Assembly: GCF_048771995.1 (NCBI RefSeq)
Contig: NC_133050.1
Coordinates: 756,501 to 820,500, forward strand
DNA length: 64,000 nucleotides
Source of the DNA: Taeniopygia guttata
Taxonomy: Eukaryota; Chordata; Aves; Passeriformes; Estrildidae
Direction of reading: 5' to 3'
The notes beneath the pieces are model-generated. The model saw only the letters and a program-made list of their open reading frames with translations. It was not told where the DNA came from and made no database searches. Every line of letters begins with the position of its first letter. Position 1 is the stretch's first letter. The position numbers were made by a program, and so were the translations under genes. Below are positions 22,849 to 34,520 of the stretch, in pieces.

Positions 22849-23182
22849 TGGCCGCCTGAACAACGAATGGAGCACTGGCATCCTGGCACCCCTGAGAGCA
22901 GCATTCTTCGTCAATTGTTACTGCCTTGGACGGCTATGGCCCCTTGAAGGTAACTCCTCCTTTATAGAAGTTTTCTGAAGAGGCGTCCAACGAATTTGCA
23001 TATCAGTATCCTCAGGAGTTGGACAGCAGACCACCCACCCAGCAGTTCCTTGACCCACATTCGGCTGAAGAAGTGTAGGTTTAAAACAGCCTTTTTATGC
23101 ACTTTTATCTTGGGTGCTTTTTTGTTTGGTTTTTTTTTTTTTCCTTTTTACTGCTGGGGGTATGGAAGAGAACAAAACTGGA

Positions 23183-25374
23183 ATGGGATCAAAATCTAGT
23201 AAATTAAAACGATCCGAGAACGAAAGAGACTTATATTTACACATCCTACAAATCCTATCTGCTAACAGCTTTTCTTTCTCTAAAGGCAATCTTTTAAAAA
23301 CTGACTTAAATTATAGAATAGATTGTTTTCCAGTTTCCAGATACTAACACACACACTATTGGTTTAGAGTCATTTTGGGACACAGTAGGGACAAGAATAT
23401 ACGCTTTCCAAACTAATGAAAACTTTTCTGTAACTAAGTTTCTACCTCTATTTCACTCAATTACTAAAGCAGTCGAAAAGACAAATTCTCTGCAGCTTCC
23501 TTCTGCTGAGGAAATTCCACCCTTATCTTTCTCAACAGACACTATCCCTTCAAATGCTAATTTTCCAGATAACATTCCTCTCTCAGTCCCTGGAACGGGG
23601 AACACAGACATTGTACCACCCCACCCACCCGCGGGGTCCGTGGAGCCCACCCATCCCTCGCTCCCCCTCGGACGCGGCGAGCGCGGATTCCGCTCCCCGG
23701 TCCCGCAACACGCGGCGCGCTGCGCGCCCCGTGCCCCGCTCAGTGTTGGGCTGTACCTGTGTCGGTTTCCATCGGGAACGCCCTGCCTCACCCCAAAACC
23801 TCCGCGCAGCCACCGTGACTCCCCCAGCCCTGCAGCCGTGCCTCCCAGCCCCGCTGCGGCTCTCCCCAGCCCGCTCCCATCCCTGCCTGCCTGCCCGCCG
23901 CAGCCCCGCCGTGATGGCAGCAGCTCCCCCAGCCCCACCGCCTCCTCTGCCCCGCTCCTCCCTTGCCCTCATCCCCAAGCGCTGCACCCACCCACCCACC
24001 CTCAGCGTCCCCCGAGCGGCACCTCCGAGACCCCCACGGGGGCACCCCACTTCCCCACGCACCTCAGCCCTGCGCAGGCTGTGCCACAGTGGCGCTGCCA
24101 TTGCCGCTCCACTGCTGCCTCCCTCTAGCCAAGCCCAGCCAGCTGCCCCCTCACACTCTGTCCAGCCCCCACACCCCTGCCAACCCTCGCTCCAACACGC
24201 CCAACAAAGCGTAGTGCACCTCCTGCTCGCTCTCACTCCTCATCTGAGCACAGCGAGTCTGATAGTGACACAGGGGACACTGATCCATGGGCTCTAATCA
24301 AAATGGAAGTGACTTGGGCAGGGGATTGGGAACTGGCTCAGATAATTTCTGCCTTTCCAGCAATTTATATAAAGGGGAAAAGAGGTGGAGCCACCACTAA
24401 AACAATGTGGGAACCGATCACAAATAAAGAACTGGTACAACTACGAAATATAGCCAAAGAACATGGTAGAAGTTCAATTTATTTTCAGAAATTTCCTGTA
24501 AGCTCTCTTTTCAGCACATACTTTGGTACCTCACAATCTTAAAAACATCGCCCACTGCCTTCTTTCCCCAGCCGAATACATGCTATTGGAAAAGTATTGG
24601 AAAAGATGATTCAAAACTTTATCAGACATCTATGCTCAAGATGCAAATAGGCCAGATTTTACAGTCCAACAGCTGGCTGGAGAAAGGGATTTACAGAAAC
24701 CCTGTGACCAAGCTAACACCTTACTTAAGGCAACACTACAAGACTTGGCTATTGCAGCAAAAACCTCCTTGCTCCTTACCCCAGATGACTCTATCCCTAC
24801 CCAACACTTCTCTAGTATTAAACAAGGAGTAGATGAAAGCTTTATCAAGTTTGTAGACAGAACTAAAGATGCTCTGGAAAAACAGATAGAGAGCACAAGA
24901 GGCAAGAAAAGAACTATAGTGCCAGCTTGCCTTGTCAAATGCAAATGAACAATGTAAAACAATTCTGAGGCCCTACCCTTGGATACAGAACCCACCAGAG
25001 AGCAAATGGTGGAAAGCTGTACACGTCATTTGTCCTCTAAAAACACAGTGGCCCAAGCAGTTGCAAAGGGCATTGCAGAAGGAGTTTCTGGTGCAGTTGC
25101 AGCAGTAACTTCCAAAGACCAGGCCTGCTGCTATCACTGTGGGGAATTTGCACATTTTATAAAGGACTGTCCGGACAGGTCACCTACCCAAAACCCCCAA
25201 AACACCTACCAAAGACCCCAGAACCAGCAGCACTACCAGCAGTGTTTGGGAAACTTCCAATGGAGCGCGGCCAGGTCCTGTGCAAAGACAACAAATCAAA
25301 AGCCATCCAGACCCAACCATGCATCATCCCAGGAGATCCCAGGCCACATGGAGAGGATCCAATCCATGGAGTGA
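23183..25374 (+). pseudogene. gag: ERV-C gag, broken
   Basis: Capsid/matrix polyprotein relic. It begins MGSKSSKLK with the myristoylation glycine, followed by a matrix-like helical segment. A proline-rich region follows in another frame (23640-24128), then capsid pieces near 24400-24500. A major homology region lies near 24820-24890 (IKQGVDESFIKFVDR). One zinc knuckle of CX2CX4HX4C form (CYHCGEFAHFIKDC) sits near 25130. Several frameshifts and stops separate these parts, so no full protein can be made. Confidence 0.8.
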
Positions 25375-25639
25375 CACAGATGGGAACACGGCACCAGTTG
25401 GTAACTGCTTTGTCCATTCACTTTAATAATAAGGATGTTTATTGTGCTCCCACAGGAAAGCATGGGCCAAAAGGGGCTTTTTTTTGACATTTTAATTATA
25501 GGTGACACTCTCCATGGCCCAGAGGAAATCTTTGTGTTCCAGAAGTACAAACAGTGCACCCAGGACAAGAAATCTCAGTCCAGCTGTGCTGCATGGACTC
25601 ACAATTTTTCCTTTCATGAGGAATTCTGATCGCACAAGC

Positions 25640-25855
25640 CTTTCTACTCCCAAAGAATCACAGGGAACAGCTTCCTCTCAACCCTACAGAATGTGGGCAC
25701 AAATTGTGGGACCAAGTAAGCCTAACATCGAGTGTGGTCTATCCTACAGAGGAGAGAAGATCCACCTCCCAGGGATGCTGGACACCGGTGCAGACGTGAC
25801 CATCATCGCTCGCTCAGAATGGCCGGCACACTGGGAACTACAAATGGTGCAATTA
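25640..25855 (+). pseudogene. pro: ERV-C protease fragment
   Basis: The reading frame shows the retroviral aspartic protease active site LDTGAD near 25780, followed by [10 protein letters not shown]. The domain ends where env-like sequence begins (about 25850), so the flap and C-terminal part are lost. Confidence 0.75.
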
Positions 25856-26640
25856 CACTGCTAAGGTGATCTCTGCATCCTCTCTCCACCCCAAAGTATT
25901 ACCCAAGGGAACGTTTCTCATCTGTGGTAACCGACTATGGGCTGGGAACCCCTCGCGGCTCCAGGGAGGTCCCTGTAGCCTTGGAAAGCTTTCTACCCTT
26001 ACTCCAAATATCACCTTGTTATGTAATTGGAAAAAAGAAAGCAAATTAAAACACTACAAAAGATCCTACACGGAATTTGATGAAAATTCCAATCCAAAAT
26101 TATATGATGGAACAAACCAAAAAAGATTGCAGTCTCCCTCTTCCTACCCTGGGTAGCTGCAGCCCTTGGTGAAATAAATCACTTAGGGTGCTGGCTCAGT
26201 AAGTAAGCCAATGCTACCTCTGTCACCCTAAGTGATCTTTTAAAGGAAGAAGAAACCACGAAACTTCCTACTGCTAGCCCACAGACATGGCTGCCAAGAC
26301 TTTGAAGGGATGTGTTGCATCAATCTCCCTTCACGCTCAGAATCCATCCACGCAAACATCCAGAAACTGAAGGAACTTGTGAAGGACTTAAAAGTAGAAA
26401 ACAACCCAGACTGGGTCAATGACCTTTTCGGTCAATGGGGATTAACGGGATGGGTTCCATCTTTGGTTAAGGGAATTTTGTGGATTTTCATTGTAATTGT
26501 CATTGTGTTAGCTATGTTCTCATTCCTTGTCCACTGTTTTAAAAGAACTATAGGGCAAGCCTGTTTACTAAATACAGAAAGTGGAGTTGCAGCAGTCAGA
26601 GGCCCTGCAAGGCCTCCCTGGCGGTCACTCACCTAAGATA
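25850..26640 (+). pseudogene. env: ERV-C env remnant (end of SU, plus TM)
   Basis: The left part reads [12 protein letters not shown] and [10 protein letters not shown], matching the equivalent part of ERV-B env near 55800 and 56410. The ORF from 26310 then gives ectodomain sequence and a strong membrane span (ILWIFIVIVIVLAMFSFLV) before a short tail that runs into the 3' LTR. The region between, including the expected disulphide and heptad zone, is scrambled by stops. Confidence 0.75.
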
Positions 26641-27122
26641 AGAAATGCCTAAGTCACGGTGACTGGACCAAAGAAGCCCCTCTTCTGCATTCAGACCCTT
26701 CTTATCTCTCTGTAAGGCTATAGGTCATATTCTCCTCAAACCTGGCAACTGGACAATTTCCAACACCCCAGTACCCCATATAAACACCCATTTCTATCCA
26801 GTTTGGCAGAAGAGCTGTCACTGCATCCCTTCAGAGGAGCTGGCAATAAAGGACATCGCTGTGGAACCACATACAGCCTTCTCCTCTCTCTCTATCCCTG
26901 TGTGTCTGCCAGAGGCACTTGTGAGCACAGAGCGAAATCACTGAGAGCTGAACTCACAGAGCTGAAATCACTCCAGAGGTGCTCGCTAAGTTGCCTGTGG
27001 CTGGGAGCTGAGCCGAGGGACCCAGACAGGCTGAGCCTGACAGCGCAGCGCTATCCGGACACCCACGGCAGCGGCAGCCCGGGGGCCAGATGGACCCCTG
27101 GGACCCCGGGCAGCATTAACCA
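26588..27122 (+). mobile_element. ERV-C 3' LTR
   Basis: Begins TGCAGCAGTCAGAGGCCC after a purine-rich AGAAAGTGGAGT, and has the same TATA-like and AATAAA elements as the 5' LTR. The probable end is TTAACCA. Differences from the 5' LTR are scattered substitutions and small indels, so insertion is not recent. Confidence 0.85.
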
Positions 27123-27480
27123 GGAGTGACTGGGATCACAGAGGAACCATAAAGGAAGTTACTGCAGTAATACTGGGACTGTCTGGGAGTGACTGGAATC
27201 ATACTGGGAGTGACTGGAATCATAGTGGGTGACTTGGAGTGACTGGGACCTTACTGGGGGCAAATGGTACTGTAATGAGAGCGACTGGGTTCATACTGGG
27301 ATCATACTGGGAAGGACTGGAACCATACTGGGAGTGCCTGAAACTATTATAGGGGTGAATGGGAACACCTGGGAACATGCTGGGATCATGCTGGGATCAC
27401 ACAGGGAGTGACCAGGATGCTACTGGGATCACACTGAGTGTAACTGGAAGTGAGTGGGAACATACTGGGGGTGACTGGGA
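27123..27480 (-). repeat. ACTGGGA-type minisatellite, minus orientation
   Basis: Units such as ACTGGGAGTGACTGGAATC are the complement of the TCCCAGT array at 30840-33975. Confidence 0.8.
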
Positions 27481-28299
27481 GCCACAGGGCCCATGCTGGG
27501 AGTGGCCTGGGGGGAGCTGGGGGAACTGGCCCAGCTGGGGCTCAGGGTTGTTCTCCCCCAGAACTGCCCCAGGTCCTGCTGCCACCCCTGGCCCCACAGA
27601 GCTGAGGGACAGGGGACAGCTGAGGGACAGGGGACAGGGACAAGGACAAGGCACAGGGACAGGGGACAGCTTAGGGACAGGGACAGGGCATATCAGAGGG
27701 ACAGGGCACAGCCAGGGAACACGGCCTGGCCGAGGGACACTGAGCCCCAGCACTTTGGGCTGTTGCCCTTGGGCTCCCAGCACAGGCCCAGGGGCAGAAT
27801 CCCCTCCAGAAACTGCTGTTTGCTTTCAGCTCTGCTCTGGAACATTCCCCAGGAGCCCCTGCAGTGGCTGCAGCCCAGCCGGGTGCCCGGGGCCACCAAA
27901 GCCGCTCCGGCAGTGCCCTCCTGCCCCGGGCAGGGCACGGAACACCCAAGGAAAGGCTCGTGCTGGGCTCAGGGCAGGGACAGGGCACTCCCCTGGTGCT
28001 GCCACAGGCACAGCAGAGCTGGCCTGGGCAAAGGATTGGGATCGATGTCCCATGGAATCCCAGCAGGGATTACTTCTCATTGCACTGCTCTCATTGGATT
28101 GGTTATCAATTCCAATCATTTCCCCATGGAATTCCCATGGCAGGGGGTTAGGGGGGAGGTCCATCCATGGAATTCTCACCTGACTGGGATGAGAGTGAGA
28201 TCTGGCCATGGAAATTCCATGGCGATTCCTGCATTCCCAAGTCCCCCATTCCTGAATCCCTTGTTCCCATAGGAATTGCCCTTCCCTTCCCACACCAAC
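27481..28299. repeat. GGGACAG repeat (27600-27740) and unassigned DNA
   Basis: GGGACAGGGGACAGCTGA-type units occupy 27600-27740. The rest shows no gene. The MHC class I alpha-3 exon expected here was searched for and not found. Confidence 0.6.
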
Positions 28300-28830
28300 C
28301 TTTGTGCTCCAGAGCCTCCCGACCATATCTGATGTATTTTGGGGGCCTTTCCACACAGGTGTGCCCCAGGTAATGCTTCATCTGCTCCACCATGATCCCT
28401 TTGTGTTCCCAGCACCTCTGGGATATCCAGAGAGCACCGCTGGACACTGCAAAGCTCCCGAATCCCAGCTGGAAGGAGATTAAATCCGAGCCCTCGTAGC
28501 TGTACTGGTGGGATCCATGGATGCTCCATTGGACAGGAGGTCACAGCTGGAAACCCCCTGCACTGTGTGGAGACGTGGGAACGAGGAGAGAACAGACCCA
28601 TGGAGTCGTGTCCCAGCCCCAGAGAGCCCCTTGGAGCTCCCTGGATTCCCCTCCCAGCCCCACAGATCCCCCCCATCCCCAGAGATCCCATCCCAGCCCC
28701 GCAGAGTCCTCCATTCCCACAGATCCCAGCCCAGCCCCCGGCTCCCCCCACTGCCCCTGCTCTGGTTGTACCGGCCCCGTCTCCAGGTCACTGTCAGCCA
28801 CGGGCCGGTTCCTGTCCTTGAGCAGGGTCT

Positions 28831-28968
28831 GGCTGTCCCAAAATCCCAGCTCTGGCTATCCCAATATCCCAGTTCTGGTTATCCCAATATCCCAGCTCTA
28901 GCTGTCCCAATATCCCAGCTCTGGCTATCCCAATATCCCAGCTCTGGCTGTCCCAATATCCCAGCTCA
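28831..28968 (-). repeat. 23-bp tandem repeat inside MHC exon 2, six units
   Basis: GGCTRTCCCAATATCCCAGCTCT and variants repeat six times without interruption, spanning 138 bp. On the coding strand the unit corresponds to the GYWDSQ region of the alpha-1 domain. Twenty-three bp is not a codon multiple, so each copy shifts frame. Removing five units brings the 376-bp exon to 261 bp, near the usual size of about 264-270 bp. Confidence 0.9.
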
Positions 28969-29129
28969 GCTCCCGCCCCCATCCCCGGTGTCTGTGCCTC
29001 CATCCGGCCCCGCTCGCTGCCGCAGCGCTCGCAGGGGGTCCCGTCCACATCCCCACAATCAAGGACTGGGGGACCCCCGGGACGGGCTCTGACAGCACCA
29101 CTTCCAGGAACTGCAGGGAGTGGAGAACT

Positions 29130-29950
29130 GGGGGTACACGGAGATTTGGGGGAGCTGAGGGAGCTGAAAGTGAGAGTTTGGGGATCCAGGGGGTCCACAG
29201 GCCAAGGAAAGGGGGGACATGAAGAGCTGGCAGAGCTGGGAAGGAGGTTCAGGGGCTGAGAGCCAAGGAAAGGGGGTGCAAGGACTGGGAGAGCTGGGAT
29301 GGGGTGTCCATGGAATCCTGTGCCCAGGAAAGGGGGTGCCAGGGCTCCTGAGTGTAAGGAAAGGAGGAGCTGGGAGCTGGGAAAGGCAGGAATGGGGGCC
29401 CAGGGGTCCCAGGTCAGGGAAAAGGGTGGGACTGGGGGTTGGGAGAGGTGTGGGATGGGAACATGTTGAGTTGGTGCCGGATAAGGGGGTGCAGGGGGGT
29501 CTCAGTGCCGGGCAAAGGGGTAAAAGGGTGTCTTGGTTCTCAGGAATGGGGGCGCAGGGGGGTCTCAGGGTCACGGAAATGGGGGGGCAGGGATGGAGAG
29601 GTAGAAGGGAGTTCCAGGGGTCCTTGAGCCCAGGAAAGGGGAGTCCAGGGTTTCCCAAAAAGGGGTACCAGGGTGGGAACACCCGGGGTGATCGGGAAGG
29701 GGGAGTTCAGAGGGTCTCTGGCTTTGCACAAAGGTGGGGCTGGGGGTGGAAAAGGCAGGAATGGGGGTCCAAGGTGTTCCAGGTGTCCCAGGTTCAGGCA
29801 CACAGCAAGTGTGGAGGCTGGGAGCCGTGGGATGGCCGGGAAAAGGGGAGCAGGGGGCCCTGATGTCCGGAAAAAGGGGATTCAGGGGGGTCCCTGTGCA
29901 GGATAAAGGGAGCAGGGGGGGTCCCGGTGCCGGCAATGGCGATTCAGGGT
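29130..29950. repeat. G-rich low-complexity intron-1 region
   Basis: Degenerate units of GGGGGTNCAGGGG and CCAGGAAAGGGGG occupy the space between MHC exon 2 and exon 1. Long ORFs on both strands here reflect the repeat. Confidence 0.7.
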
Positions 29951-30109
29951 CCCGGTGCCGGGATCCCACTCCCCCCTCGCCCTCCAGGAGCGCCCCCAGC
30001 CCCAGCGCTGGAGCCACCGCGCTGCTCCTCCTCACTCCCAGTATGATCCCAGTATGATCCCAGTAGGATCAGCCACCCAGGAGCTGCTCCCAGTATGATC
30101 CCAGTACAG

Positions 30110-30839
30110 CCCAGTCACTCCTGGCATCCCCCCACCCCTCTCTGCGTTCCGACCTGTCCCGGCTCCATCCCCGCCCCTCCCGCGGCTGCGGGGAGGAGGA
30201 GGAGGAGGGAGGAAGAGGCGGAGCGGCAGCGGGAGCAGCAGGAGGAGCGGGGAGGATGAACCGCGGGGCTCCGGCTCTGCCTGAACTCGCAGCACCCCGG
30301 GAGCGTCGCCCCCATCCCGCAGGTGTCCGGGCAGGGGGAGCTGGCCCCAAATATCCCGGGGCTCCCTGGGTTTGGGGTTTTTGGGGGGATGTTTGGAGCT
30401 GGCAGGGCTCCAAGGCCGAGCCGCAGCTGCCCTCGGGGGGACATCGGGTGGCCCCGGGAGGTGTTTTTGGGGGGTCCCGGTGCGGGTGGCGGCAGAGCCC
30501 CGGCGGGGCCGGGGGGATGCGGGTCCCCCCGCGGTGCGGGTTGGGCTTCCCGGCCGGGCCCTCCGAGCTCTGCCGGGGCCGCGTGGGGACCCTGGATTTG
30601 GGGAGCCCCGGGAGAGCCGCGGCTTCCCTGGGCGGGAGCGCAGAGAGAGGAGAGCCCCAGGAGCCCCAGCGGGGACCCCGAGAGGGGGGACCCCTGGCAG
30701 TGCCGGCACCCGGCAATGGGGGGTGCTGGGGCTGGAGGGGCGGCATGGCCGGGAAAGGGGTTCGGGGGTACCGGGGCCGCCAGGGGCTGCTCCCAGCAGG
30801 TGCCCAGTTCCTACCCCTGTGTGCTTCCAGTTTCCTGGG
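30110..30839 (+). promoter_or_regulatory. Orphan zinc-finger-gene 5' region (CpG-rich)
   Basis: Matches 33960-34640 upstream of zinc-finger gene 2: GACCTGTCCCGGCTCCATCC, GGAGGAGG purine tracts, CTGCCTGAAYTCGCAG and TTTTTGGGGGGATGTTTGGA in order. No finger-encoding exon follows; minisatellite begins instead. Confidence 0.65.
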
Positions 30840-33800
30840 CACTCCCAGGATGAGCCCAGTCAGTCCCAGTATCACCCTGCTCACTTCCCCTCACTCCCTG
30901 CAGGATCCCTGTTTCTCCCAGTATGAGCCCAGTCATTCTCAGTCATTCCCCATTATGACGCTATTTGCCCTCAGCAAGTCCCAGTTGCTCCCACTTTTCT
31001 CGGGTGTGTTCCCACTTCTCCCAGTTGCTCCTGGTATAGTCCCAGTCACTCCCAGTATGATCCCAATATGAGTCCAGTATGAACCCAGTCTCCCCCAGCA
31101 GGGCCCCAGTCACTCACACTTGCCCCCAGCATGGTCCCAGTTGCCCCCAGCACATTCCCAGTGGCTCCCAGTGTGGTCCCAGTCACCACCTGCATGTTCT
31201 TAGGTACTCCCAGTACATCCCAGTTGCCTGGAACATTCCCAGAGTCTTTGCCAGGCACTCCCAGTTACCTCAGCATGGTTCAGCTGCCCCCAGTTTTATC
31301 CCAGTCACTGCCAGTACATCCCAGTTGTCACCTGCATGACTCCTGTCATTCCCAGTTGCTCCCAGTTGCTCTCAGTGTGTGTGCATTTGGCTCCCAGCAT
31401 GGGCCTGGCAGCTCCCAGTAACCCCCAGTCAGGGTCCCTTGGCACCCACTGTAATCCCAGTATGATCCCAGTCACTCCCAGTATGATGCCAGTGCCCCCC
31501 AGTGTGATCCCAGTTGCTCCCTGTCAATGCCAACATGACCCCAGTAACCACCAGTATGATCCCTATGACTCCCAGTCTCTCCCAGTATATCCCAGTCACT
31601 CCCAGCATACTCCCAGTCCCTCCCACTTCTTCCCAGTTACTTTCAGCATGATTCCAGTTGTTCACAGCCACTCCCAGTCAATCCCAGTATGATTCCTGTC
31701 ACCCTCCATGGACCTGGCTCCTCCCAGTCTCACCCAGCATGGACCCGGCTGCTCCCACTGTGATCCCAGTATGATCCCAGTTGCTGCCAGAATAGTTGCA
31801 GTTGTTCCCAGTTCCTCCCAGTATGATCCCAGGTGTCCCTAGAATAGTCCCAGTCCCACTCAGCATGGTCCCACTCACTCTCAGCTGTCCCCAGCATGGT
31901 CCCAGCTGTTCCCAGTGTGGTTCCAGTCCCCCCAGTATGGTCACAGACACTCCCAGTATATTCCAGTTGGCCCAGTAAGGTTCTGGTGACCTCAGAATGA
32001 CCGCAGTCTTTCCCAGTTACTCCCAGTTGCCTCCAGCATGATCCCAGTTTCTGGCAGTTGCCCAAAGTGTGGTCCCAGTATGAACCCAGTTTCCCCATTT
32101 GTGGTCTCAGTCCCCTCAGCACGGTTCCAGTACCTTCCAGTTGGTCCCAGTTGCTTCCAATGTGTCCAGATTTTCCTCCCAACATGGGCCCAGTAGCTCC
32201 CAGTGACCCCCAGCCAGGATCCATTCACACCTGCTGGAATCCCAGTGGCTCCCAGGATGGTCCCAGCTGCACCCAGTCCCCCCCAGTATGGTTCCAGTCA
32301 CTCCCAGTATGATTCCAGCCCTGCCCAGAATGACTCCCTGTCACTCCCAGGGTGGGCCCAGTTGCTCCCAGTCACCTCCAGCATGGTTCCAGTCACAGCC
32401 AGCACACTTCCAGTCATTCCCAGTATGATGCCAGCCAGTTCCAGTAGGATCCCAGTATGAATCCAGCATGAGCACAGCTGCTCCCATTATCATCCACTGT
32501 GGTTCCAGTTGTTCCCATTTACCCCCACTGTGGTTTCAGTCTCTCCCAGTGTATCCCAGTTGCTCCCACCATGTTCCCAGTCACTCCAGTTGTCCTCAAT
32601 GGCTTCCAGCCTGATCCAAGTTGCTCCAAGTAAGATCCAGTAGGATCCCAGTTGCCCCCAGCATGCTTTCAGTTGCTTCCTGTTCTCCCCAGTGTGATCC
32701 CAGTTGCCCCCAGTTGTCCCTTGTATCAACCCCATCACTCCCCATATGATCCCAGTTGCTCCCAGCATGGTCCCAGTCATGCCCAGTTGTCCCCGGTGTA
32801 GACCCACTCACTTCCACTCGCTCTCAGTTCTCCCCAGCATGGTCCCCGTTGTTCCCAGTGTGTTCCCAGTCACCCCAGTAAGGTTACAGACATCCCCAGT
32901 AAATCCCAGTTGCCTTCAGCATCTCTGTGGTCATTCCCAGACACTCCCAGTGATCCCAGTAAGGTGCTTGTTATCCCAGTATGATCTCAGTCATGCCCAG
33001 TATGTCCCAGTTGTCTCCAGCCTGCATCCAGTCATTCCCAATTCCTCCAGTTTGCTTGCAGCATGATCCCAGTTTTTCTCAGTTGCTCCCAGTAGCCCAA
33101 AGTGGGATCCCAGTTGCTCCCTTTCATCACCAGTATGAGCCCAGTAACCTCCAGTATGATCCTTGTCACATGCCAGCACTCCCAGTATGGTCCCAGTATA
33201 ATCCCAGTAACTTCCAATCACTCGCAGTATGGTCCCAGTTGCCTCCAGCTACATCAACCCAGTCAATCCCAGTATGATGCCATTTGCTCCCAGAGTGCTC
33301 CAAGTTGCTCCCAGTCACCCCCAGTACAGGGATGCTGTGCATGGTGTGTTCCCAGTCACTCTCAGACACTCCCAGTATTAGTCCAGTCCCTCCCAGTATG
33401 ATCCAGAGATGATGCCAGTGTGCTCCCAGTTAGTGCCAATATGAACCAGTTGTGCTTCACATGGTTCCAGTTGCCCCTTTCACCCTCACTGTCCCTCCCA
33501 GTCTCTCACAGTGTCCCCCAGTTCCTTCCAGCATATTCCCACTCACTCCCAGTTCCTTCCAGCGCGATCCCATTTGCTCACAACCGCTCCCAGTCAGCCT
33601 CAGCATCGTGGCACTCACTGCCAGTATGATCCCAGTCACCTCCAGCATGATCCCAGTATAAGCCCAGTCGTTTCCAGTCATCCCCAGCAGGCACCCAGTG
33701 ACTCCCAGTTCCTCCCAGTTGCTCCTAGCATGATCCCAGTTGCTCACAGCTGCTCCCAGTCACCCTCATCATGCTCCCAGTCACTCCCAGTACATCCCGT

Positions 33801-33975
33801 TTGCCCCCAGCATGGTCTCAGTTGGCCCCCGTAGACTCCTACTCTGTGTCAGTATGATCCCATTACGATCCCATTCTCCCTCGGGGTGACTGCAGTCTGC
33901 CCTGGCATGGGCCCAGCTGCTCCCAGTATGATTCCAGTACAATCCCAGTACAAACCAGTCCTTCCCAGTGCTGCC
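30840..33975 (+). repeat. TCCCAGT minisatellite, 10-11 bp monomer, about 3.1 kb
   Basis: Monomers of the form TCCCAGTNNN(N) (for example TCCCAGTATGA, TCCCAGTCAC, TCCCAGTTGC) run almost without break. Cytosine-rich on the plus strand, guanine-rich on the minus. All ORFs here are by-products. A shorter array of the same family is inverted at 27123-27480. Confidence 0.9.
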
Positions 33976-34520
33976 ACTCGTGGCATCCCCGAGCCCTCTC
34001 TGCGTTCCCCCCTCCTGATCTCCTGAGAGGAGCCCCAAGGGCGGCAGTGCCCAGGCAGGGTCCCCAGGCAGCCCCAGTTTGGATGTGCAGTCCCCAGTTT
34101 CCCCAGTTTGCCTCTCCTTCGGCCCAGGCCGGGTTCCCCCCTGGAACAGCGGCTGGGAGCAGCCGAGAGCCCCGCGCTGCCCATCCCGACCTGTCCCGGC
34201 TCCATCCCCGCTCCTGCCGCGGGCTGCCGGGGCTGCGGGAATGGGAACCGAGGGTGTTGCTGCTGCTGGGGGAGGAGGAGGAGGGAGGGAAGGGCAGGGA
34301 TGGAGGAGGAGCGGGAGGTGGGGATGGGGAGGAGGAGGAGGAGGGGGTATGGAAGGGGAGGGATGGAAGAGGAGAAGGAGGTGGGGATAGCGAGGGGCAG
34401 GAGGAGGAGGAGGGGGGATGGAAGAGGAGGGGCGGCAGGAAGAGGAAGAGGAGGGACAAGGGTGGATGGAGCAGAGCAGAGAGAAGCGCGCGGTCAGCCC
34501 TGCCTGAATTCGCAGGTGAG
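33976..34520 (+). promoter_or_regulatory. Zinc-finger gene 2 promoter / first exon region
   Basis: GC-rich with a long purine tract (34262-34478, GGAGGAGG repeats). It ends in GCCTGAATTCGCAG|GTGAGCGGG at about 34516, a good donor for a noncoding first exon. Homologous to the orphan 5' region at 30110. Confidence 0.6.

Larger units (their letters stand above)
22320..27122 (+). mobile_element. ERV-C: internally deleted provirus (LTR-gag-pro-env-LTR)
   Basis: Two matching LTRs bracket decayed gag, a protease fragment and the C-terminal part of env. Reverse transcriptase, RNase H, integrase and most of the surface subunit are missing. Left flank is minisatellite of one kind, right flank another, and I could not find a target duplication. 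Gag and protease look betaretrovirus-like. The env end resembles that of ERV-B. Confidence 0.85.
28300..30035 (-). pseudogene. MHC class I alpha chain pseudogene, exons 1-3
   Basis: Peptide-presenting class I heavy chain relic on the minus strand. Exon 1 (about 30017-29955) reads APALGLGALL after what would be the start, now GTG. Exon 2 / alpha-1 (29127-28752) begins after TACCCCCAG and reads LHSLQFLEV, SEPVPGVPQ, then VDGTP, ERCGSERGRM and GYWDSQ, ending GRYNQSRGSG. Exon 3 / alpha-2 (about 28578-28300) reads HTVQGVSSCDLL, YEGSDLISF, EQMKHYLGHTC and KYIRYGREALEH, with both disulphide cysteines. A one-base deletion breaks exon 2 at the IVG-VDG junction, another breaks exon 3 after CDLLSNGAS, and exon 2 holds a 23-bp tandem expansion. 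No alpha-3, membrane or tail exon was found. Clearly non-functional. Confidence 0.85.

Noticed and set aside
27600..28290. MHC class I alpha-3 exon
   Set aside because: Searched on the minus strand for the conserved immunoglobulin-domain cysteine and tryptophan pattern; not seen.
30840..33975. CRISPR-like array
   Set aside because: Repeats are 10-11 bp with no unique spacers; this is a vertebrate minisatellite.
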